A stretch of 64,000 bases of DNA from Bog-473 sp963736525 (lineage in GTDB: Bacteria > Actinomycetota > Acidimicrobiia > Acidimicrobiales > RAAP-2), in contig CAVTPF010000003.1 in assembly GCA_963736525.1 (NCBI GenBank), positions 1 to 64,000 on the forward strand, written 5' to 3'. Positions 10,523 to 18,735 of the stretch are shown in pieces; the stretch's first letter is position 1, and each line of letters opens with the position of its first letter. Under the pieces are notes generated by a model. The model did not search any database. It saw only the letters and a list, made by a program, of their open reading frames with translations, and was not told the origin of the DNA. A program made the position numbers and the translations under genes.

Positions 10523-11269
10523 TTAGGGTGCCGGCTCGAGCAGTCCGGCCCGCAGGCCCTCCACCACGCCCGCCCCCGCGCCGAGCCCGGCGACGTAGGC
10601 GTCGACCGACCCGTAGCGCTCCTTCAGGTGGTCGAGCAGCAGCTCCATCTGGGCCGGGTCGGCCGAGAAGACCTCGTCGATGTTGGCGATCACGTCCCGC
10701 CCGTCGGGGTACTTCGCCATGAGCTTGGCCCGCAGCCGCACCATGGCCTCGCCGCTCAGGGCGTAGTCGGCGACCACGGTCGGCTCGTCCACACCCAGCA
10801 GCGAGAGCACGATGGCCGAGAGGACGCCGGTGCGATCCTTGCCGGCCGTGCAGTGGAAGACGGCCGGGAGCGCGTCCGGCGCGGCCAGGACCTCCAGCGC
10901 GGCGCGGATCTGGCCCCCGGCGTCGCGCAGCATCTCCAGGTATTGCGTCCCCAGCAGTCCGGGCCGCCGGTCGAACTCCTCGGCGTCGGGCAGCTCGTCG
11001 ATGAAGGGGAAGTGATGGAAGGCCACCGGATGGGCGTCGACGTCGAACCGGCCGCGCTCGAGCTCGTGGCCCGAGCGCAGGTCGATGACCGTACGGATGC
11101 CGAGCGCCCGCATGACGTCGAGGTCGGCCTCGGTGAGCTCGCCCAGGCCGTCGGCGCGGAACAGCGCCCGCCAGCGCGTCCGCCGCCCCCCGCCGGCGGC
11201 GTACCCGCCGAGGTCACGGAAGTTGACCGCCCCTTCGAGGGCGATGAGCCGCTCGATCGTCTCCGCCAT
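10523..11269 (-). CDS. tyrosine-protein phosphatase (LipA/Y_phosphatase3 family)
   Basis: The 248-residue protein opens with NFRDLGGYA, typical of bacterial tyrosine or dual-specificity phosphatases related to MptpB. The P-loop FHCTAGKDRTG (about residues 136-146) holds the nucleophilic Cys and Arg of the C-x5-R motif. A GAGGTGA ribosome site precedes the ATG. It is the last gene of a minus-strand run after pspA, htpX and pspAB with only 16 nt between, so it may be co-transcribed with the envelope-stress module. The substrate is unknown; phosphoprotein or phosphoinositide is possible for this family. Confidence 0.87.
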   Translation of the reverse strand: MAETIERLIALEGAVNFRDLGGYAAGGGRRTRWRALFRADGLGELTEADLDVMRALGIRTVIDLRSGHELERGRFDVDAHPVAFHHFPFIDELPDAEEFDRRPGLLGTQYLEMLRDAGGQIRAALEVLAAPDALPAVFHCTAGKDRTGVLSAIVLSLLGVDEPTVVADYALSGEAMVRLRAKLMAKYPDGRDVIANIDEVFSADPAQMELLLDHLKERYGSVDAYVAGLGAGAGVVEGLRAGLLEPAP

Positions 11270-11285
11270 GTCAGGTCACCTCACG

Positions 11286-11858
11286 TCACGAGACGGGCAT
11301 GTCCCACATGGGGAACCAGCGCGCCAGGTCGGACTCGACCGGCAGGTCGGCCCCCACCATGGTGCGGATGCGCAGCTCCAGCTCCGTGTCCCGACGCTCC
11401 TTGTCGGCGTCGACGGGGGCGAAGGGATAGAAGGTGCCCCGCTTGAAGAGGTACACGAGCCGGAAGGGCCGGGCGTCGCCCGGCGCGTCGGGCCCCGGGA
11501 CAAAACCGAACACCGAGCACAGCAGCTGGGGGCCCCACCCATTGTCCTGCAGCGTCGAGTTCGCCATGTGGATCTTGGTCACCAGCTCCTCGATGTCCGG
11601 GTCGTCCAGCAGCAGCCATCCGTAGTCGAACTTGTCCTGGGCGTGCCCGAAGCCCTCGCCGACCAGTTCGGAGATCTCCTTTTGGGCATCGGCCGCCCCC
11701 TGACCCGGCGGTGGCTTCCAGCAGACCCCGGCGTGCCCCGACGTCACCAGCCCACCGGCGCTCTGCAGCGTCAGCGCCGCGGTCGGCAGGGCGAAGAGTG
11801 CGTCGAGGTTGGCCCGGACGGGCTTGGTGCGTCCGAGGATGGTGTCGAACAGACCCAC
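11286..11858 (-). CDS. pspAB: PspA-associated protein PspAB
   Basis: The 190-residue product begins MGLFDTILGRTKPVRANLDALF and matches the actinobacterial PspAB family, which accompanies PspA and HtpX. It is soluble, with no signal peptide or membrane helix. Its molecular role is not established. A GGAG sequence sits just before the GTG start, and the gene follows htpX by 45 nt in the same operon, the context in which the family is defined. Confidence 0.82.
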   Translation of the reverse strand: MGLFDTILGRTKPVRANLDALFALPTAALTLQSAGGLVTSGHAGVCWKPPPGQGAADAQKEISELVGEGFGHAQDKFDYGWLLLDDPDIEELVTKIHMANSTLQDNGWGPQLLCSVFGFVPGPDAPGDARPFRLVYLFKRGTFYPFAPVDADKERRDTELELRIRTMVGADLPVESDLARWFPMWDMPVS

Positions 11859-11903
11859 CGCTCCGGCAACCCCGAACCGAACCCGACCGAACCCGGCGGA
11901 CGC

Positions 11904-12848
11904 TCAGCCGGCCTGGCCGAGCTGGTGCTCGAGCGCGTCCAGCTGGGCCAGCCGGCGCTCGAGCGTCGGGTGCGTCCGGAACAGGTTGCCGAAGCTGAAG
12001 CCGCCGCCCGCGCCCTGGGTGGCCCCGTTGGCCACGGCCGGGGTGAAGAAGAAGGCGTTGAACGGCTCGGCGGCGCGCAGGTCCTTGGTCGGGATGCGAC
12101 CCATCTCGCCGGTGATCTTGACCAGTGCGGAGGCGAGCAACGAGGGGCGGCCGATCAGCAACGCCCCCGAACGGTCGGCCGCCAGCTCGCGGTAGCGCGA
12201 CAGGGCCATGGTCAGCAGGAAGCTGATGAAGTACACGACGATCGACACCAACATGATGATCATCTCGATCAGCGCCACCTGGCTCCCGCTCTGGTTGTTG
12301 CCGCGGCCGCCGCCGAAGAGCTCGGAGTAGAACATCACCCGGGTGAGCAGGCCGGCGAGCATGCCCAGGCCGCTGGCGATCGTCATCACCGCCACGTCGC
12401 GGTGCGCCACGTGGGAGATCTCGTGGGACAGGACCGCCTCGATCTCGGGCTCGTCCAGGCGGCGCATGAGCCCGGTCGTGACGCACACGACGGCCGCCTT
12501 GGGGCTCCGACCCGTGGCGAACGCGTTGGGGATGTCGGTCGTCGCGATGGCGACCCGGGGCTTGGGCATATCGGCCAGCGCGCAGAGGCGGTCGACCACC
12601 CCGTGCAGCTGGGGGGCCTGTTCCGGCGTGACCTCCTTGGCGTGCATGGCGTACATGGCGATCTTGTCGCTGAAGAAGTACTGGCAGAACAAGAGCCCGA
12701 ACCCGATGACCAGGATCAGGACGAGGCTGTGCAGCAGGGCGAAGAGGATCCCGATGAACGCGGCATAGAGCACGACGAGGAAGAACCCGGTCATGAGCAT
12801 GCGGTTCGTCAGGCCCCGGTCCGGCTTGATGTTGCGTGAGATTGCCAT
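11904..12848 (-). CDS. htpX: membrane zinc metalloprotease HtpX (M48B)
   Basis: HtpX degrades damaged membrane proteins in the cytoplasmic membrane. The 314-residue protein has two N-terminal membrane helices (about 18-60) and two more around 150-215. The zinc-binding HEISH motif lies near residues 141-145, with the downstream Glu in RYRELAADRSGA. A C-terminal THPTLERRLAQL segment is typical. The ATG shares one base with the pspA stop (TGATG), so the genes are coupled. Confidence 0.93.
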   Translation of the reverse strand: MAISRNIKPDRGLTNRMLMTGFFLVVLYAAFIGILFALLHSLVLILVIGFGLLFCQYFFSDKIAMYAMHAKEVTPEQAPQLHGVVDRLCALADMPKPRVAIATTDIPNAFATGRSPKAAVVCVTTGLMRRLDEPEIEAVLSHEISHVAHRDVAVMTIASGLGMLAGLLTRVMFYSELFGGGRGNNQSGSQVALIEMIIMLVSIVVYFISFLLTMALSRYRELAADRSGALLIGRPSLLASALVKITGEMGRIPTKDLRAAEPFNAFFFTPAVANGATQGAGGGFSFGNLFRTHPTLERRLAQLDALEHQLGQAG

Positions 12849-13621
12849 CAGGCGCTCTCTCCTCCAGTTCCCCCCTGCTCGGCAGCCGGCAGCGCGGCCG
12901 TGCTGTCGGCGCCGTCGGCGCCCGTTCCCAGCTCGGCCCTCAACGCCGCCAGCTCGTTGTCCACCTGCGACGAGCCCGACACCTTGTCGAGCTCTTTCTG
13001 AATGTCGTCGACCGGCTGCGTGAGGTCGTCGAGCGCGCCCGACGCCAGCAGCTCGTCGATGGCGCCGGCACGCGCCTGCATGCTCGCGATCTTGTCTTGC
13101 GCCCGCTGCATGGTGGCGCCGGCGTTCCGCGTGGAATCCGAGATCCCTGAGACCGCCTCGCCCACTTTGGTCTGCGCTTCGGCCGCCGTGTAGGAGGCCT
13201 TCAGGGTCTCCTTCTGGGTCCGGAAGCGCTCGACGCGGGACTGCAGCTCCTGCGACGTCTGGACGAGCTTCTGCTCCTGCTCGGTGATCTGGTCGTGCTG
13301 GGTCTTGAGCTCGGCCAGTTGCTCACCCAGCGCGGCCCGCCGGGACAGCGCCTCGCGGGCCAGGTCCTCGTTGCCCTGTCCGAGCGCAGCCTTGGCTTGG
13401 CCCTGCAGCTTGTCGGCCTGCTTCTGCAACCCCTGGGCCTGCAGCTCGATCCGCTTGCGGGCCGTGGCTACGTCGGCCACGCCGCGGCGGACCTTCTGCA
13501 GCTGCTCGAGCTGCTTCTCGTAGGAGAGGTCCAGCGTGTCCCGCGGGTCCTCCATCTTGTCGAGGGCCTTGTTCGCCTTGGACCGGAAGATGTCGCGGAT
13601 CCGACTGAACGTGCCTGCCAT
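12848..13621 (-). CDS. pspA: phage shock protein A / IM30 family
   Basis: The 257-residue protein is almost entirely helical coiled coil, starting MAGTFSRIRDIFRSKANKALDKMEDP, the membrane-binding helix and linker typical of PspA. It belongs to the ESCRT-III-like PspA/Vipp1/IM30 superfamily that binds stressed membranes. The C-terminal acidic, low-complexity tail (about 220-257) is common in actinobacterial members. A TATGCT hexamer 8 nt upstream of the ATG suggests a leaderless start. It heads the operon pspA-htpX-pspAB-phosphatase. Confidence 0.92.
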   Translation of the reverse strand: MAGTFSRIRDIFRSKANKALDKMEDPRDTLDLSYEKQLEQLQKVRRGVADVATARKRIELQAQGLQKQADKLQGQAKAALGQGNEDLAREALSRRAALGEQLAELKTQHDQITEQEQKLVQTSQELQSRVERFRTQKETLKASYTAAEAQTKVGEAVSGISDSTRNAGATMQRAQDKIASMQARAGAIDELLASGALDDLTQPVDDIQKELDKVSGSSQVDNELAALRAELGTGADGADSTAALPAAEQGGTGGESA

Positions 13622-13629
13622 GAACTACG

Positions 13630-13635
13630 AGCATA
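13630..13635 (-). promoter_or_regulatory. -10 element of a probable leaderless promoter for pspA
   Basis: On the minus strand TATGCT lies 8 nt before the pspA ATG; no Shine-Dalgarno sequence is visible. It sits back to back with the mca promoter. Confidence 0.45.
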
Positions 13636-13686
13636 AGGCCCAGCGGGGGAGGGGTGGCACCGGGCGGGCCTGCGCAGGCACGCCGC

Positions 13687-13692
13687 TAAGGT
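13687..13692 (+). promoter_or_regulatory. -10 element of a probable leaderless promoter for mca
   Basis: TAAGGT is followed by 6 nt and then the GTG of mca, with no ribosome binding site. Confidence 0.5.
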
Positions 13693-13698
13693 CGGCTC

Positions 13699-14562
13699 GT
13701 GCCCGAACGCCTGTGCCTGCTCAGTGTCCACGCGCACCCCGACGACGAGGCCTCCAAGGGCGCCCCGACGGTGGCCCGCTACCACGCCGAGGGTGTCCGG
13801 ACGGTGCTGGTGTGCTGCACCGGGGGAGAAGAGGGCGACATCTTGAACCCGGCCATGGACACGCCCGAGGTGCGGGCGGACATCGGGCGGATCCGCATGG
13901 CCGAGCTGAAGGCGGCCACCGACATCATCGGCTACGACGAGACGGCCCTCCTCGGCTACCGGGACTCGGGGATGCCCGATTCGGAGGCCAACACCAACCC
14001 GGCCTCGTTCGCCCAGGCCCCCCTGGACGAGGCCGTCGGCCGCCTGGTCGCCGCCATCCGCCGGGAGCGCCCCCAGGTGGTCGTCACCTACGGCGACAAC
14101 CAGAACGAGTACCCCCATCCCGACCATCTGCGCGTCCACGAGATCTCCGTCCTGGCCTTCGGCTCCGCCGGTGATCCGGACCGCTTCCCGGAGGCGGGCG
14201 CCCCCCACGCCCCGTCCAAGCTGTACTACTCGGTCTGGTCGGGGGAGCGGTTCCGCCAGATCCACGAGAAGTTCCTGGAGCTCGGGATGGAGTCGCCCTT
14301 CGACGACAAGTGGCTGGCCCGCATGACCCGCACGGAGCCGTTCACCACGACCATCGACGTCACGGGCTTCACCCACGTGCGGGGCGAGGCGTTGCGGGCC
14401 CACGCGACCCAGGTCGATCCCGACTCGCCCTTCTGGTTCGGCCTCCCGCCCGAGGTGATGCGCGACATCCACCCCGTCGACGAGTACCGGCTGGCCCAGA
14501 GCCGTGTGGGCCCGACCGACGTCACCGAGGACGACCTGTTCGCAGGGGTCCGCCCGGCCTGA
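13699..14562 (+). CDS. mca: mycothiol S-conjugate amidase
   Basis: Mca cleaves mycothiol S-conjugates of electrophiles and drugs, releasing a mercapturic acid for export. The 287-residue LmbE-like zinc hydrolase has the metal motif HAHPDDEAS at residues 11-19, followed by CCTGGEEGDILNPAMD and a third metal ligand in YPHPDHLRVH. The size and GEEGDILNPA region favour Mca over the deacetylase MshB. Its presence implies that the host makes mycothiol, an actinobacterial trait. It diverges from the pspA operon. Confidence 0.92.
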   Translation: MPERLCLLSVHAHPDDEASKGAPTVARYHAEGVRTVLVCCTGGEEGDILNPAMDTPEVRADIGRIRMAELKAATDIIGYDETALLGYRDSGMPDSEANTNPASFAQAPLDEAVGRLVAAIRRERPQVVVTYGDNQNEYPHPDHLRVHEISVLAFGSAGDPDRFPEAGAPHAPSKLYYSVWSGERFRQIHEKFLELGMESPFDDKWLARMTRTEPFTTTIDVTGFTHVRGEALRAHATQVDPDSPFWFGLPPEVMRDIHPVDEYRLAQSRVGPTDVTEDDLFAGVRPA

Positions 14563-14588
14563 CGGTGCGGTGCCGGCCCCGCCGCCCT

Positions 14589-15107
14589 TCAGGCGGTGGG
14601 GCCGAGGAAGCCCCAGTTGATGATGCCGGCGCTCTGCAGGAGCACGACGGTGACCGCCGCCGCCAGCACGCCCAGCAGCACGACGGTCAGCACGGGCTTC
14701 CACGGCAGCGCCCGGGCCCAGCGCGCCCGCCGCTCCCGGCGCCTGCGCTGGCGCAGGAGCCGGTGGGTCGCCGGCAGGGCCGGCGCGGCCGTGCGGGTGG
14801 CCTGCGCCGTCGGCCCGTTTGTCGTGACCTGGCGCAGGAGGGCCTCCATGTCGCCGGGCGCCCATCCGGGCACCGCGATGGGCGTCGTGGCGCCGCCGCC
14901 GCGCAGGATCAGCACGACACCCTTCGGGCGCTCCTCGACCTCCCACTCCGAGATCCCTTCCCAGCCCATGCGCTCGGGGGGCTGGCCGTCACGCCGGAGC
15001 TCTATGCCCTTGGACGAGATCTGGATGTCGAAGAGATCGCGCTCCTTGTCCGGCTGCGTCGTGAGGACCCAGACGCCTTGAATGGTCGTGGCGGTCGTGG
15101 CGGTCAC
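14589..15107 (-). CDS. hypothetical protein with PH-like N-terminus and C-terminal membrane anchor
   Basis: The 172-residue product has a beta-rich N-terminal part (about 1-75: IQGVWVLTTQPDKERDLFDI, then GWEGISEWEVEERPKGVVLIL) that looks like a PH-type fold. A strongly basic stretch (RLLRQRRRRERRARWAR) follows, then one membrane helix (VLTVVLLGVLAAAVTVVLL) near residues 140-160. The soluble part is likely cytoplasmic. I do not recognise the family. It lies between mca, which it faces tail to tail, and the deacetylase-like gene. Confidence 0.65.
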   Translation of the reverse strand: MTATTATTIQGVWVLTTQPDKERDLFDIQISSKGIELRRDGQPPERMGWEGISEWEVEERPKGVVLILRGGGATTPIAVPGWAPGDMEALLRQVTTNGPTAQATRTAAPALPATHRLLRQRRRRERRARWARALPWKPVLTVVLLGVLAAAVTVVLLQSAGIINWGFLGPTA

Positions 15108-15122
15108 CGGGCCGGCTCGGGT

Positions 15123-15968
15123 TCAGCGCCCGGCCCGTGCCAGCTCGCGCAGGGGCCGGAACCCGATCAGGGTGGCCCCGGCCTGGTCGAGGGAACGGCG
15201 GACCCAGTCCTCGTGGCAGATCATGCGGTAGTCGTCGACGCGGGCCGCCCAGTCGTCGGTGGCCAGTGACCGCAGTTCCGCGCTGTCCACCGCCGGGTGC
15301 AGGTGGAGCTCGGTGACGCCGGGTCGCAGCGTGGCGAGGTCCTTCTCGAACATGTCACGCGAGCCGACGCCCGGTACGAAGCGCATGTGGTCCGTGAAGA
15401 CCGCGCCGGCCTCGGCCGCCACCTCCCGCGCCGGGAAGCCGACGTAGCGCTCCATGGCCGGGCCGACCATCCGGAGCGGCAACCCGAATTCCACCGCCAG
15501 CTCCAGGTAGACGTCGAAGAATTCGGGCCGGAGCTGCAGCGTGCCCATGTGGGCGTCGAGGTGGCTCACGTCGAAGCCCCAGAGGATGGCCCGCTCGATC
15601 TGGGCCCGGCACTCGCGGCGGACCTCGTCGAGGTCGGCGTGGTCCCAGACGTCCTGGACCGTCCGCGGGAAGCCGCCGTCGCCGCCGAGCAGCGAGGGCG
15701 CATGGGTGATGGGCCCCCAGCGGTAGAGCTCGTACTCCGCGTTGACCGTCAGGTGCACCCCGATGTCCTCACCACGGTACCGACTGCTCGCTTCGCGGGC
15801 CCAGGGGCACGGGACCATCAGCGTGGCGCTGGTGACGGTGCCGGTCGCCAGGCATTCGAACACCCCGACGTTGGCCGAATGGCACGAGCCGAGGTCGTCG
15901 GCGTTGATGATGACCAGCTTGGCGTCGGCCGGGTGCCCCAGCCGCTGGGCCAGGTTCGGCTCAACCAT
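15123..15968 (-). CDS. ChbG/YdjC-like carbohydrate deacetylase family protein
   Basis: The 281-residue protein has the YdjC-fold metal motif IINADDLGSCHSAN near its N-terminus, then the His ligands in VSHLDAHMGTLQLRPEF and ELHLHPAVD. The family removes acetyl groups from oligosaccharides such as diacetylchitobiose; the substrate here is unknown. The ATG at 15968 is preferred over 15995 because GGAGGAG sits 7 nt upstream. It overlaps the purE stop by 8 nt, so it is probably read from the purK-purE transcript. Confidence 0.83.
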   Translation of the reverse strand: MVEPNLAQRLGHPADAKLVIINADDLGSCHSANVGVFECLATGTVTSATLMVPCPWAREASSRYRGEDIGVHLTVNAEYELYRWGPITHAPSLLGGDGGFPRTVQDVWDHADLDEVRRECRAQIERAILWGFDVSHLDAHMGTLQLRPEFFDVYLELAVEFGLPLRMVGPAMERYVGFPAREVAAEAGAVFTDHMRFVPGVGSRDMFEKDLATLRPGVTELHLHPAVDSAELRSLATDDWAARVDDYRMICHEDWVRRSLDQAGATLIGFRPLRELARAGR

Positions 15969-16470
15969 CTTCCGCTCCTCCGGACACGTCGGCATCCTGG
16001 GCTCGGGCGTCGGACGCGATCTCCTCTTGGAATGCCTCCATTCTGCCAGTCAGGTCGCGGTCGCCCACGGCCAGGATGCGCACCGCCAGCAGGCCGGCGT
16101 TGCTCGCGCCGTTCACCGCCATGGTGGCCACCGGCACGCCCTTGGGCATCTGCACGATGGAGAGCAGGCTGTCGAGACCGTCCAGCTGGGACAGCGCCAC
16201 CGGGACGCCGATGACCGGCAGGGTGGTGACCGCGGCCAGCATCCCGGGCAGGTGGGCGGCACCCCCCGCTCCGGCGATCAGCACCCGCAGCCCGCGTCCG
16301 GCCGCCGCCTGGCCGAAGGCGATCATGTCGAGAGGGGTCCGGTGGGCGGAGACCACGCGGACCTCGTGCGCCACGGCGAAGCGTTCCAGCATCTCGACGG
16401 CGCCGCGCATCACCGGGAGGTCCGACGAGCTGCCCATCAAGACCGCGACCAACGGGTCGCGCGGCGTCAC
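15961..16470 (-). CDS. purE: N5-carboxyaminoimidazole ribonucleotide mutase
   Basis: PurE converts N5-CAIR to CAIR in purine synthesis. The 169-residue protein shows VLMGSSSDLPVM at the N-terminus, the VSAHRTPLDM catalytic block and AGAGGAAHLPGMLAA, all diagnostic. The GTG start at 16470 overlaps the purK stop (GTGA), which fixes it. The C-terminal tail after residue 150 is a short helix. Confidence 0.95.
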   Translation of the reverse strand: MTPRDPLVAVLMGSSSDLPVMRGAVEMLERFAVAHEVRVVSAHRTPLDMIAFGQAAAGRGLRVLIAGAGGAAHLPGMLAAVTTLPVIGVPVALSQLDGLDSLLSIVQMPKGVPVATMAVNGASNAGLLAVRILAVGDRDLTGRMEAFQEEIASDARAQDADVSGGAEDG

Positions 16471-17642
16471 GGAGCCACCTCGGAGGGGGTGTCGAGGCCT
16501 TGGGGCACCGGCGTCCCGAGGGCGCTCGCTGCGGCCCAGGCGCGGGCCCGGACGAGCTCGGCGTCCTCGCCGCACACGGTCACGTGCCCCAGTTTGCGTC
16601 CCGGCCTCGCCCCCTTGCCATAGAGGTGGACGTGGGCGCCCTCCACCGCCAGGCCCCGGGCCAGCAGGCGGGCGGGGTCTTCGCCGGAGGGGCCACCGAA
16701 GACGTTGACGCTGGCCACCTGTGCGTGCTGGCGCGTCGTCGCGCCGAGCGGCAGGTCCAGCACGCCCCGCAGGTGGTTCTCGAACTGGGAGGTGACGGCG
16801 CCCTCAATGGTCCAGTGGCCCGAGTTGTGCGGCCGGGTGGCGACCTCGTTCACCAGGAGCCGGCCGCCCGACCAGAAGAGCTCGACCGCCATGACCCCGA
16901 CGGCGCCGGCGATCTCGGCCACCTTCTGGGCGAGGCTCGCTGCCGCCTCGGACACGTCGGACGGCAGCCGCCCGGGGACCAGGACCTCCCGGCAGACCCC
17001 CTCGACCTGGGCCGTCTCGACCGCCGGCCAGACCACCGACCCACCGGAGGGGCGGCGGGCCACCATCACCGCCAGCTCCGCCTCCAGGGGCACGAGCTCC
17101 TCGACCACCGCCCGGCCCACCACGCGGGCGAGGACGGCCTCGGCCTCGGAGCGGTTGCGCACGGGCCACACGCCCTTGCCGTCGTAGCCGCCCCGGGCCG
17201 CCTTGACCATCACCGGCCAGCCGTGCGCGCCCGCGAACGACACCACCGCATCGAGCGCGTCGGGTCCGTCGTCCACCACGGCGTAGCGGGGCACCGGGAC
17301 GCCGGCGGCGTCGAGGATGGTTCGCATGTGGGCCTTGTCGACCGCCAGCTCGAGCGTGTCCGCGCCGGGGCGCAGGACGGCCCCGGCGGACGCCAGGTCG
17401 GCCACGATGTCGAGGTCGACCTGCTCGTGGTCGAACGTCACGACCTGGCAGTGCTCGGCGAATGCCCCGAGGTCCTCGGCCACGAACGGCGACCCCAGCA
17501 TCACCTCGGCGGCCACCGCGCAGGCGGCGTCGTCGGCCCGCTCGGCCAGCACGGCCATGGAGAGGCCGAGCGCGCTGGCCGCCTCGCCCGCCATCCGCGC
17601 CAGCTGGCCCGCCCCCACGAACCCGACGTGGTGGGCGCTCAG
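16467..17642 (-). CDS. purK: N5-carboxyaminoimidazole ribonucleotide synthase
   Basis: PurK makes N5-CAIR from AIR, bicarbonate and ATP. ATP-grasp features include AARGGYDGKGVWPV, ELVPLEAELAVMVAR and NEVATRPHNSGHWTIEG. The first standard start, GTG at 17618, would give MGAGQLARM and remove the first strand of the Rossmann-like domain. Upstream in frame is SAHHVGFVGAGQLARM, which matches the family. The only start candidate that includes it is CTG at 17642, preceded by a purine-rich GAGAGAG. I use that start with reservation; the enzyme call itself is firm. The stop overlaps purE. Confidence 0.9.
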   Translation of the reverse strand: MSAHHVGFVGAGQLARMAGEAASALGLSMAVLAERADDAACAVAAEVMLGSPFVAEDLGAFAEHCQVVTFDHEQVDLDIVADLASAGAVLRPGADTLELAVDKAHMRTILDAAGVPVPRYAVVDDGPDALDAVVSFAGAHGWPVMVKAARGGYDGKGVWPVRNRSEAEAVLARVVGRAVVEELVPLEAELAVMVARRPSGGSVVWPAVETAQVEGVCREVLVPGRLPSDVSEAAASLAQKVAEIAGAVGVMAVELFWSGGRLLVNEVATRPHNSGHWTIEGAVTSQFENHLRGVLDLPLGATTRQHAQVASVNVFGGPSGEDPARLLARGLAVEGAHVHLYGKGARPGRKLGHVTVCGEDAELVRARAWAAASALGTPVPQGLDTPSEVAP

Positions 17643-17720
17643 CTCTCTCGCCCCCGTCCGGGGATTCGCCTAGACAGTGGGGCGGACACAACCGGCACAC
17701 TACGCGAGGAGCACCAGGAC

Positions 17721-18641
17721 ATGGCCAAACCGCTGCGTATCGGGAGCCTCATCGACGCCGACAAGCCACTGGACGAGACCGTTGCCCAGCTGCAGCGCTA
17801 TCGGGACGCCGGCCTCGACCACGCGTTCGCCAGCCAGATATTCGGCCACGACGCCCTGACGCTCCTGGCGGCCGCGGGGGCGCAGGTGCCCGGTATCGGC
17901 CTCGGCACGGGGGTGGTGCCGGTCTACCCGCGCCATCCGATGGTGCTGGCGCAGCAGGCCCTCACCGTGCAGTGCGTGACCGGGAACCGGCTGCTGCTCG
18001 GCGTCGGTCTGTCGCACCAGGTCGTCGTGGAGGGCGTGTGGGGCATGAGCTACGCGAGGCCCGCCCGCTACATGAAGGAGTACCTGGCGTCGCTCATGCC
18101 GCTCCTGCGCGGCGAGACGGTCAGCAGCCCCGGAGAGCGCGTCACCACCAACGCCTTCGTACCCATCGCCATCCCGGGTGCGCAGGCCCCGCCGGTCCTG
18201 GTGGCTGCCCTGGGACCCGCCATGCTCAAGCTGGCGGGGACGGTGGCGGACGGCACCATCACCTGGATGACGGGCACCGGGACCGTCGGCGGTCACATTG
18301 CCCCCACGATCGTCGCGGCCGCGGCAGCGGCCGGGCGGCCCGCACCGCGCGTGGTCGTGTCGCTGCCGATCGCCGTGACCGGCGACATCGACGCCGCCAA
18401 GGCGCGGATCAACGAGGCGTTCGCCATCTACCCGAACCTGCCCTCCTACAGGGCCATGCTCGACAAGGAGGGTGCCGAGTCCGCCGCCGACATCGGCCTC
18501 GTCGGTGACGAGGAGGCCGTGGCGGCATCCATCGCGCGGCTGGCCGACGCCGGTGCGACCGATTTCGTGGCGGCCGTGGTGGGCGACAAGGCGGAGCGCG
18601 AGCGCGGCTTCGCGCTCATCGGCGAGCTGTCCCGCTCCTGA
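17721..18641 (+). CDS. LLM-class F420-dependent oxidoreductase
   Basis: The 306-residue protein has the luciferase-like TIM barrel: LRIGSLIDADKPLDETV, then LGTGVVPVYPRHPMVLAQQA, GNRLLLGVGLSHQ and PVLVAALGPAMLKLAG. The glycine-rich segments resemble actinobacterial F420-dependent members rather than FMN luciferases, but the cofactor cannot be proven from sequence. An AGGAG-containing leader precedes the ATG. It diverges from purK, with about 78 nt between. The substrate is unknown. Confidence 0.85.
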   Translation: MAKPLRIGSLIDADKPLDETVAQLQRYRDAGLDHAFASQIFGHDALTLLAAAGAQVPGIGLGTGVVPVYPRHPMVLAQQALTVQCVTGNRLLLGVGLSHQVVVEGVWGMSYARPARYMKEYLASLMPLLRGETVSSPGERVTTNAFVPIAIPGAQAPPVLVAALGPAMLKLAGTVADGTITWMTGTGTVGGHIAPTIVAAAAAAGRPAPRVVVSLPIAVTGDIDAAKARINEAFAIYPNLPSYRAMLDKEGAESAADIGLVGDEEAVAASIARLADAGATDFVAAVVGDKAERERGFALIGELSRS

Positions 18642-18667
18642 CCCGGCGTCGCCCGACGGCCCACGCC

Positions 18668-18735
18668 GCCGTGGCTCAGCGCGACAGCGTCGTGTGCTTG
18701 AGCCGTGGCTCAGCGCGACAGCGTCGTGTGCTTGA
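18668..18735. repeat. exact 34-bp tandem duplication over a gene end
   Basis: A 34-bp unit occurs twice head to tail (18668-18701 and 18702-18735). The right copy encodes the last residues and stop of the minus-strand DsbA-like gene; the left copy lies downstream of it and repeats the same HTTLSR-stop coding end. This looks like a recent slippage or duplication event. Confidence 0.9.
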
